Made by a program: the position numbers and the translations under genes
Source of the DNA: Phycisphaerales bacterium
GTDB taxonomy: Bacteria > Planctomycetota > Phycisphaerae > Phycisphaerales > UBA1924
NCBI GenBank assembly: GCA_029260555.1
Contig: JAJDCZ010000003.1
Location: 62,001 to 126,000, forward strand
Direction of reading: 5' to 3'
DNA: 64,000 bases
In this document: positions 58,101 through 64,000 of the stretch, one piece after another
How positions within the stretch are numbered: position 1 is the stretch's first letter
Layout of the letters: every line of letters starts with the position of its first letter
The notes under the pieces: model-generated
Seen by the model: the letters and a program-made list of their open reading frames with translations, nothing else
The model's database searches: none
What the model was told of the DNA's origin: nothing

Positions 58101-58229
58101 AAGCGATTGTGCCTCAGCAATCAGAGAGCGAGCATGCGGGTCGAAAAGGGAGGGTTTGAACCGAACCTCAAAGCGATGGACCGCACTGGCTGTTGTGGTG
58201 GGTGGTGGTGGGGTTGGGTGGGGGGGCAT
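55149..58229 (-). CDS. purL: Phosphoribosylformylglycinamidine synthase PurL with a PurS-like N-terminal part
   Basis: The 1026-residue protein starts with a Pro/Thr-rich tail ([15 protein letters not shown]), then two PurS-like units (about 18-90 and 94-165; the second has [19 protein letters not shown]), a linker with [21 protein letters not shown] (catalytic His), and two AIRS-type ATP-binding/catalytic halves ([15 protein letters not shown] and later [16 protein letters not shown]). There is no C-terminal glutaminase domain, so ammonia must come from a separate PurQ. It makes FGAM from FGAR in purine synthesis. The front end resembles the large PurL of proteobacteria, while the missing glutaminase resembles the small form. 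Confidence 0.92.
   Translation of the reverse strand: [1026 protein letters not shown]
58193..58227. repeat. G-rich tract at the 5' end of purL
   Basis: G-runs of 2-7 broken by single T on the top strand, read antisense as the Pro/Thr-rich N-terminus of PurL. G is on the top strand although the gene is on the minus strand. Confidence 0.75.
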
Positions 58230-58268
58230 GAGCTATGGTAGCGTTCGAGGCACAGTGACATCGGGGCG

Positions 58269-58274
58269 TATAGT
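58269..58274 (+). promoter_or_regulatory. -10 element for a leaderless rnhA transcript
   Basis: TATAGT ends seven bases before the ATG of rnhA at 58282. No good -35 box is seen and no ribosome site is present. Confidence 0.4.
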
Positions 58275-58281
58275 CCAGACG

Positions 58282-58758
58282 ATGTGCAAATCAACGACAG
58301 ACAAACCCGTGGTGACTCTTTATACAGACGGTGCCTGCTCGGGCAATCCCGGGCCGGGCGGCTGGGCTTACATCCTCAAACACAAGCTAAGCAACACACA
58401 GCGCAAGGCTTCTGGTGCTGAACTGCTCACCACCAACAATCGCATGGAACTGATGGCGGTGATCCAGGGGATCAGCGTTCTGACCCGTCCCAGTGTGATC
58501 GAACTTTATTCAGACTCAAAGTATGTGCTCAAGGGTCTTGAGGAATGGATGTCAGCCTGGAAAAAGCGAGGCTGGAAGACCGCGGGGAAAAAGCCTGTCA
58601 AGAACCGGGATCTCTGGATGAAGCTCGATGAGCTGGCAGGTGGTCATCAGGTCCGCTTTCACTGGGTCAAAGGGCACAATGATGACCCAGAAAACGAGCG
58701 CTGCGATGAGATGGCTGTGGCAGCTCGTGAAGCGCTGGTTTTAGAGGGTCCAGCGTAA
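58282..58758 (+). CDS. rnhA: Ribonuclease HI
   Basis: The 158-residue protein has the RNase HI active site: D16 in LYTDGACSGNPGPGGWA, E56 in TTNNRMELMAVI, D78 in ELYSDSKYV and the final His/Asp in VKGHNDDPENERCDEMA. A basic handle region is present (WKKRGWKTAGKKPVKNRDLW). It cuts RNA in RNA-DNA hybrids, for example at R-loops. The frame is open 75 codons upstream across the purL start, but those codons are not family-like, so the start is 58282. Directly downstream lies the longest G-rich tract of the window, a place where R-loops could form. Confidence 0.95.
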   Translation: MCKSTTDKPVVTLYTDGACSGNPGPGGWAYILKHKLSNTQRKASGAELLTTNNRMELMAVIQGISVLTRPSVIELYSDSKYVLKGLEEWMSAWKKRGWKTAGKKPVKNRDLWMKLDELAGGHQVRFHWVKGHNDDPENERCDEMAVAAREALVLEGPA

Positions 58759-58775
58759 AGAATCAGAGGGACTTG

Positions 58776-58860
58776 GGTTGGGGGGATGGGGGGGGGTGGA
58801 AGGGGGTGGAAGGGGGTGGGAGGGGGTGGGAGGGGGGTGGGAAGGGGGTGGGAGGGGGGG
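58776..58860. repeat. G-rich tandem repeat between rnhA and the pilus operon
   Basis: About seven copies of a 10-11 base unit, GGGGGTGGAA or GGGGGTGGGA, preceded by G-runs up to nine. It is non-coding, has many G4-forming runs on the top strand, and lies between the rnhA stop and the promoter region of the pilus genes. Confidence 0.92.
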
Positions 58861-59028
58861 TTCCGAGAACTGTTGTCCCATAACGGGGGTAAACGCGCCA
58901 GTCGTTACAGTCGGCACAGGCCTTGGATCTGGTTCAGGCTCGCATGTCAATCCATCGTCGGGGCTGACCGATGACGCAGTAGGCATGAGACCGGTACACG
59001 CCGGATTGCTGTGCCAGGAGGCGTATTG

Positions 59029-60084
59029 GTGGACTTACAAGCGATACTCAAAGCTGCGATGGAGCGGGATTCATCGGATATCCATCTGATCCCGGGTCAT
59101 CCACCAATGGTGCGTGTGTGCCAGGTGATGACGCCTTTGGACTTCCCTTCCATTACGCCTGAATCTTCGCAGGCGATGTTCAATGAAATGGCATCTGAGG
59201 GTGCAGTCAAGATCTTCCAGGATCAGCAGGATGCAGACTTTTCGTTTGAATGTCCCGGGCTTGCTCGTTATCGGGTCAATGCACATTGTCAGCGAGGAAC
59301 CATCGGGCTGGCATTAAGAGTGATCAAGACCAAGGTGCCGCCATTGTCGGACCTGAATCTACCTGAGGTGATCGCTCGATTGACCTATCTGCCTCGAGGC
59401 CTGGTGCTGGTGACGGGCGATACGGGATCGGGCAAGACCACCACGCTGGCTGCGATGATCCAGGCGATGAATCAGCGATATCGCAAACACATCATCACGC
59501 TGGAAGACCCAACAGAATATGTGCTTGTCTCAGACAAGTGCGTGATTGAACAGCGAGAGCTGGGTCAGGACATGCCCACCTTTGCATCTGCGCTGAAGCA
59601 CGCTTTGCGTCAGGACCCGGACATTATCCTCGTGGGTGAGATGCGGGATCTTGAGACAACCGCGCTTGCTATCACAGCTGCGGAAACGGGTCATCTTGTG
59701 CTCTCGACACTTCACACGATCAACGCATCGCAGACGGTTGAGCGCATTATCGACATGTACCCCGCCAGTCAGCAGAACCAGATCCGTTCCATGCTTGCAG
59801 ACACACTTCAGGCGGTGATATCTCAGACGCTGTTCAGCCGTATTGATCGCATGGGCATGGTGCCTGCGATCGAGACCCTGCTGGCAACACCTGCGGTGCG
59901 AAACCTCATCCGTGAGAATCGCACCTTCGAGATTCCCAATGTGATCGAGACCAACCGGGCTATTGGAATGTGCTCTTTGGATACTTCGATTGCTGAACTC
60001 TACTTCAACGGCCTGATCTCAAAGGAAGATGCCATCGCCCAGGCTGCGTATCCCGACAAGCTTGAACGCCAACTTGTAGCCTGA
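59029..60084 (+). CDS. PilT-like secretion ATPase of the pilus operon
   Basis: The 351-residue ATPase shares the PilT layout: MERDSSDIHLIPGHPPMVRV, Walker A VTGDTGSGKTTTLAAM, TLEDPTEYV, Walker B LVGEMRDLETTALAI and AETGHLVLSTLHTINA. It differs from the copy at 51738 in sequence and lacks its C-terminal tail, so the two are paralogues rather than a recent duplicate. It lacks the zinc-binding Cys motif of PilB/GspE assembly ATPases, so it is more PilT-like. The start is the GTG at 59029, because AGGAGG lies seven bases before it. It is the first gene of a pilus or secretion operon. Confidence 0.88.
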   Translation: MDLQAILKAAMERDSSDIHLIPGHPPMVRVCQVMTPLDFPSITPESSQAMFNEMASEGAVKIFQDQQDADFSFECPGLARYRVNAHCQRGTIGLALRVIKTKVPPLSDLNLPEVIARLTYLPRGLVLVTGDTGSGKTTTLAAMIQAMNQRYRKHIITLEDPTEYVLVSDKCVIEQRELGQDMPTFASALKHALRQDPDIILVGEMRDLETTALAITAAETGHLVLSTLHTINASQTVERIIDMYPASQQNQIRSMLADTLQAVISQTLFSRIDRMGMVPAIETLLATPAVRNLIRENRTFEIPNVIETNRAIGMCSLDTSIAELYFNGLISKEDAIAQAAYPDKLERQLVA

Positions 60085-60099
60085 CCGTAAGAGAGGCCA

Positions 60100-61323
60100 A
60101 TGTCTAACTATCGCTATCAAGTTCGTTCTTCCTCGGGTCAGACACAGGTCGGCGTTGTTTCGGCAGAAAGCATTGCCAGCGCTGCGACCATCCTGCGCAA
60201 TCAGGGTGCCCATGTCATTTCGATCGCGCCGATGCAGGGTGTCGCAACAGGATCCATGCTGACCAAGCTGCGCGAGCTCAACTCGGGCAAGCCCAGCCAG
60301 AAGCATGTGCTGGATTTTACCACCCAGCTGGCGGTGATGATCCGTGCTGGCATCAACCTGCGAGCTGCACTTGAAGGCATCGCTGAGCAGACTGAGCATC
60401 CTCAGTTCAAGAAGATCATCCTGGGGATCAAGACCGATGTGGAATCCGGCAAGCAGTTTTCTGAAGCCATCACAAAGCACACCAGGCTGTTCAGCTCGCT
60501 GTATGTGAACATGGTCAAAGCCTCGGAGATGTCAGGCTCGTTCGCAGAGATGCTGGATCGGGTTGCCAAGCATATCGGCCAGGAAATTGAAACCAAAAAA
60601 ATGGTCATTGGCGCAGCGATCTATCCCGCCATGATCGGCACCATGGCGGTGGTGGTAACGATCTTCCTGTTGACCTTTGTGCTGCCTCGGTTCTATACGA
60701 TTTTCAAGGGCAAGGAAGACATCCTGCCTTGGGCAACCAAGTTTCTGATGGGGTTGAGCAAGTTCTTCGTGAGCAGCTGGCCGATGATTCTGGCCGGGGT
60801 CGCTCTTGTGGTGGGGCTGGGTTATGCGGTCGTGCGTACGGAGCTTGGTGGATGGTGGGTGGACCGGATGAAGCTCACGCTGCCTGTGGTGAAGAACATG
60901 TTCCGTGCGCTATATATCAGCAGGTCACTTCAGACGATGGGTCAGCTGATTAATGCGGGTGTGCCCATGCTGGACACGCTGGCGATCACAGGCGAGATTT
61001 CGGGCAATCGTTTGTATCGGACGATGTGGCGTGGTGTGTATTCATCGGTGAAGCAGGGTCGGAAGATCGCCTCGCCGCTGTCGAGAACGAATCTGTTGCC
61101 TCGGGCGGTGGTTCAGATGATCAGTGCAGGCGAGGAATCAGGCAAGCTGGGCGAGGTGCTTGACGAGATCTCGGACTATTACCAGCACCAGCTCAAAGAC
61201 CGGATCAAGATGGTAACTGCCATGATTGAGCCCATCATGATCATCATTATGGGTGCAATCGTTGGATTCATAGCGATGGCGATCATACTTCCGATCTTCA
61301 AGATGAGTTCGCTTGTGAAGTAG
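60100..61323 (+). CDS. pilC: Type IV pilus inner-membrane platform protein PilC/GspF
   Basis: The 407-residue protein has a short N-terminal part (YRYQVRSSSGQTQVGVVSAE), two T2SSF repeats (LDFTTQLAVMIRAGINLRAA and ISRSLQTMGQLINAGVPMLD), and three membrane segments (~175-195, ~225-245, and IMIIIMGAIVGFIAMAIILP at the C-terminus). Repeated GEESGKLGEVL-type motifs are typical. It forms the platform that the ATPase turns to add or remove pilins. GAGAGG before the ATG and a 15-base gap link it to the ATPase gene. Confidence 0.93.
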   Translation: MSNYRYQVRSSSGQTQVGVVSAESIASAATILRNQGAHVISIAPMQGVATGSMLTKLRELNSGKPSQKHVLDFTTQLAVMIRAGINLRAALEGIAEQTEHPQFKKIILGIKTDVESGKQFSEAITKHTRLFSSLYVNMVKASEMSGSFAEMLDRVAKHIGQEIETKKMVIGAAIYPAMIGTMAVVVTIFLLTFVLPRFYTIFKGKEDILPWATKFLMGLSKFFVSSWPMILAGVALVVGLGYAVVRTELGGWWVDRMKLTLPVVKNMFRALYISRSLQTMGQLINAGVPMLDTLAITGEISGNRLYRTMWRGVYSSVKQGRKIASPLSRTNLLPRAVVQMISAGEESGKLGEVLDEISDYYQHQLKDRIKMVTAMIEPIMIIIMGAIVGFIAMAIILPIFKMSSLVK

Positions 61324-61409
61324 CCGAAGTCACTCCGGGAAAACACAGTGAACCGCTACAGGCTATGAGCCGGGGTTGCTGTGCCTGCAAGGGAGCGGGG
61401 AGTCCGGAC

Positions 61410-62411
61410 ATGACTAATGCGTTGCGTATTCACCAACCTGTTCAAAGCCATCGCCCCAGGGTTCATCGCCACCGGGGCGGCTTTACGCTGATCGAAACTG
61501 CGATCGCTGCGCTCATTATCGGCATCGGTGTGATCGCGATGATCGAGGCTCAGCAGACCTTTCTTCGAAGTAACAGCTGGTCCAGCCATGTTGCCACCGC
61601 GACATACCTGGCCAACGAAATCCGCGAAGCAACACGAGGCCTGCCCAAGCATGACGCAGTGTCAGGCTTATATGAAGATCCCAACGGATCGGGCGATCTG
61701 ATCGGCTGGGGTACAGAGCCCGGCGAAGTGTCGTTTCGCGATCTGGATGACCTTGACGACTTTGACAACATGCTCTTTGGCGCAGGAGGAGAGTTCTCCG
61801 GCCCCGTTGATGCTGCGGGAAACATCATTCCCGATGTGCTCGCAGACGGAACCGTGATCATCGATGATGACGGCAACCCGGTGCCTCTGGCTGGATGGAC
61901 ACAGCATGTGACAGTGGTCAGGCTTGATCCATTCAACTATTCGATCGAGTTCGATGACGGCGACGATGACGACGATCATGACGGCGACTATGACGACGAC
62001 GGTGATGACGACGACGACGACCATGGCGACGATGATGATCACGGCGATGATGATGATGATGACGACGATCATAATGATCACGGCGATGACGATGATGACG
62101 ATGATGACGACCATGGCGATGATGGTGATGACGACGATCACAACGATCACGGCGATGATGATGATGACGACGATCACAACGATCATGGCGATGACGACGA
62201 CGACGGCGACCATGATGATGACGACGATGGGGATCACGACGGCGATGGCGACGGCGATGACGATGATGACGACGGTGATCACGACGACGATGATTACTAT
62301 GGAATGGGCGTTCAGTGGTATCCACTGAGAGTGACGGTTGTGGTTTCCTATCAGGGGCCTTATGACACCTCGCCTCAAGAGGTTGCCAGTGTCTCATGGA
62401 TCGTGCCATGA
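61410..62411 (+). CDS. Prepilin-like protein with a long Asp/His/Gly-rich run
   Basis: The 333-residue protein has a basic leader, a prepilin peptidase site GGFTLIE and the following hydrophobic helix (TAIAALIIGIGVIAMIEA). A globular part (~60-180) is followed by ~114 residues (about 182-295) that are almost only Asp, His, Gly and Asn in units like GDDDDDHNDHG, and then a final beta region (YPLRVTVVVSYQGPY). PilV/PilW-type minor pilins have this size without the run. The acidic/His run could bind calcium or other metals. The frame extends 15 codons upstream. The stop overlaps the next ATG (ATGA). Confidence 0.85.
   Translation: MTNALRIHQPVQSHRPRVHRHRGGFTLIETAIAALIIGIGVIAMIEAQQTFLRSNSWSSHVATATYLANEIREATRGLPKHDAVSGLYEDPNGSGDLIGWGTEPGEVSFRDLDDLDDFDNMLFGAGGEFSGPVDAAGNIIPDVLADGTVIIDDDGNPVPLAGWTQHVTVVRLDPFNYSIEFDDGDDDDDHDGDYDDDGDDDDDDHGDDDDHGDDDDDDDDHNDHGDDDDDDDDDHGDDGDDDDHNDHGDDDDDDDHNDHGDDDDDGDHDDDDDGDHDGDGDGDDDDDDGDHDDDDYYGMGVQWYPLRVTVVVSYQGPYDTSPQEVASVSWIVP
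61953..62294. repeat. GAY-rich degenerate repeat coding for the Asp/His run
   Basis: About 340 bases built from GAC, GAT, CAT/CAC, AAC/AAT and GGC codons with imperfect repetition of a unit of roughly 36-48 bases. Synonymous changes between units show that the protein composition, and not only the DNA, is conserved. Confidence 0.9.
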
Positions 62412-64000
62412 AACAGAGAGTTTGCGTAAGCGTATTGGAGGAATCGGAAGCAGCAGGGGAGAAATCATCCATGGCAGGATTGACGAGGCAATCGGAAAAA
62501 CGCAGGCAGCTGGCAAGGACCAGCGCAGTCTGGTTGCAACATGCACCTGGATCAAGAAAGGGTGTGACCAGCGTACTTGCGATGATGCTGTTGATCCTCT
62601 TCGGGTCACTGGCAGCAGCCATGGCGATCGTGACGCAAGGCAACCTGCGTACCGCAGGGAGTCATTTGAATGTCATGCATGCCATCGGTGCTGCAGAATC
62701 GGGTCTTGAGCTTGCCAAGCACAGGCTTGACGAATCAGCTTCACGATTCGTCGTTGAAAAAGGCATCGTCGACAGCGATTTTGGTTGGGCACTCTGGCAG
62801 GGCAATCTGGATAGTGCTGATGGGCAGGTCCAGGTTCTGCCGCCATTGTCTGGCTACGACGAGTATTCCACACCTACGGGCATTGCAGAAGCTCTGGCCA
62901 GCTATCACGCTGCGGATGTCAACACCATCCCATGGGGCGGACTGACCTCGCCCGTGATTGGTCCGGCACCTGCGGGCACAGATCTGACAGAGTACAAATC
63001 TGTGGGTTGGGTCTTTACACCCGCAATTGCAATCTATGACAATTCCACCACGGATGTCCCGCCTGTCGCGTTTCAGATTACCTATGCACCTCTGGCCAAC
63101 GGCACAGATATCCGCATGATCGTGACAGGAATCTACACCAGCAACGACCACAACCAGAAACCAATTAAGCGAATGGTGATGGAGGACATGCGCATTGCCA
63201 AACGGGTCAACTATGCCATTCTAGGGCCAAGCCGAATCATGGTTGGGAAAAATGTAACCGTGGAAGGCGACATCGGCGCCAGATACGACGATATTGATCA
63301 GGAAACGGGCTACCCGCTTATTGTGCGATCCGATTTCTATGGCCTGAACTCCGAACTTGACGCAAAGCTTGACCTGTTTTACACCGAGCTGGATGATCAT
63401 GATGTCGATGGTGACAATCGCCTTCGCCTGGGTCATCAAGTCGAGTCAGCAGGTCTGCCAGACCCCCTGGACGACAACTACCAGAATGATCCCTTCCGCG
63501 ATGCAACCCATGATGGCTATGTCGATGAGTTTGATATCTTCATCAATCAGTTCGATGCCAACCTTGACGGTCGCTTGACACTCTCGTCAGAACTCACCGC
63601 TGGAACGCCCGCACAGGGCATGAGCGCTGAGTTCGTCGCTGATGATGGCAGCCCCCTTGATGATGATCTGGCAAGGCTAATCGATTCAGCTCACCCCGAT
63701 CGAAACAACAATGGAGTCTACGGGTTTACCGACATCAACAACAACGGCATCTGGGACCCAGGCTCTGAAACACTCAACGACTACGACGACACTCAGAGCA
63801 TCTACAGGGACCATGTACTGGGGTATCGCGATGGATTTATTGATGCCAAAGATCTCTATGGCAAGCTGACGGGCAGGATCGCCTTTGAAGTCACCGAGTC
63901 GGCACTGTTTGCAGCTCAACCTGATTACATGGATCAGATCGCAGGCTCGATTCAGTACGGAAAATACGCCTCACCGCTCTACTTTGCAGCAAACAATGCC
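62408..64000 (+). CDS. PilX-like pilus assembly protein with Ca-loop-like repeats (partial, C-terminus off the window)
   Basis: An uninterrupted frame of 531 codons runs from the ATG at 62408 to the right edge. After a hydrophilic N-terminus it has a membrane helix (VTSVLAMMLLILFGSLAAAM) and the motif HAIGAAESGLELAKHRL, which is the N-terminal pattern of PilX-type proteins. Later it has Asp/Asn-rich loops (DHDVDGDNRLRL, FDANLDGRLTLSS, DRNNNGVYGFTDINNNG) that resemble EF-hand or dockerin calcium sites. It overlaps the pilin gene by four bases, so the two are translationally coupled. A role as minor pilin or surface adhesin is inferred. Confidence 0.8.
   Translation, partial: MKQRVCVSVLEESEAAGEKSSMAGLTRQSEKRRQLARTSAVWLQHAPGSRKGVTSVLAMMLLILFGSLAAAMAIVTQGNLRTAGSHLNVMHAIGAAESGLELAKHRLDESASRFVVEKGIVDSDFGWALWQGNLDSADGQVQVLPPLSGYDEYSTPTGIAEALASYHAADVNTIPWGGLTSPVIGPAPAGTDLTEYKSVGWVFTPAIAIYDNSTTDVPPVAFQITYAPLANGTDIRMIVTGIYTSNDHNQKPIKRMVMEDMRIAKRVNYAILGPSRIMVGKNVTVEGDIGARYDDIDQETGYPLIVRSDFYGLNSELDAKLDLFYTELDDHDVDGDNRLRLGHQVESAGLPDPLDDNYQNDPFRDATHDGYVDEFDIFINQFDANLDGRLTLSSELTAGTPAQGMSAEFVADDGSPLDDDLARLIDSAHPDRNNNGVYGFTDINNNGIWDPGSETLNDYDDTQSIYRDHVLGYRDGFIDAKDLYGKLTGRIAFEVTESALFAAQPDYMDQIAGSIQYGKYASPLYFAANNA

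Noticed and set aside
61953-62294. CRISPR array
   Set aside because: The repetition is coding, degenerate and without unique spacers of constant length.
61668-62643. Long minus-strand frames antisense to the pilin
   Set aside because: They are Val/Ile or His/Arg runs that result from reading the GAY repeat backwards.

Overview
The window looks like a piece of the main chromosome of a planctomycete, most likely of the class Phycisphaerae. This rests on a divergent 16S rRNA gene that stands alone without 23S or 5S, on exported proteins ending in a PEP-CTERM-like tail of the form P-x-PGS / hydrophobic / RRRR, on a peptidoglycan L,D-transpeptidase, and on the mix of housekeeping genes. GC content is moderate (mid-fifties percent by eye), except for the first ~300 bases, which are much richer in AT and may be acquired DNA. 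No prophage, insertion sequence, CRISPR array or biosynthetic cluster was found.

Layout. 1-10.5 kb: an AT-rich partial gene, a DinB-like protein, a methyltransferase, phoU, a PEP-CTERM protein, several proteins of unknown function, ruvA and a nucleotide-sugar dehydratase. 10.5-13.4 kb: dut and dnaA; base composition of the top strand flips here from C-rich to G-rich, so this is the best candidate for the replication origin. 13.4-19.6 kb: a secreted repeat protein, a sugar aminotransferase, rpmB, and the mcsA-mcsB-comF group (protein arginine phosphorylation plus a phosphoribosyltransferase). 19.6-21.9 kb: the solitary 16S rRNA unit with its own promoter and terminator. 22-33 kb: manC-ruvX, envelope and exported proteins, an acyltransferase, rarA with 5-formyl-THF cyclo-ligase, and an LysM/L,D-transpeptidase. 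33-41 kb: gyrB and a signalling block (PilZ-receiver protein, fructosamine-kinase-like protein, hybrid histidine kinase), then tRNA-His. 41-50 kb: pckA, a second PEP-CTERM protein, a gamma-glutamyltransferase next to a flavin-dependent-halogenase-like protein, a membrane 4Fe-4S protein. 49-58.8 kb: tpiA-secG-yicC, a PilT ATPase, an NtrC-type regulator, purL with a PurS-like front end, rnhA. 59-64 kb: a type IV pilus / type II secretion operon (PilT-like ATPase, PilC, an Asp/His-rich pilin, a PilX-like protein that runs off the window).

Three patterns cut across genes. First, G-rich simple tracts recur, several inside genes, and in every case the G-rich strand is the presumed leading strand on either side of the proposed origin. 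Second, many genes without a Shine-Dalgarno sequence carry a TAnnnT hexamer exactly 6-7 bases before the start codon, which points to leaderless mRNAs. Third, the pilus operon encodes a pilin with a long Asp/His/Gly run followed by a partner with EF-hand-like Asp/Asn loops, suggesting a metal-binding surface structure. All functions are read from sequence motifs alone; no database search was run.
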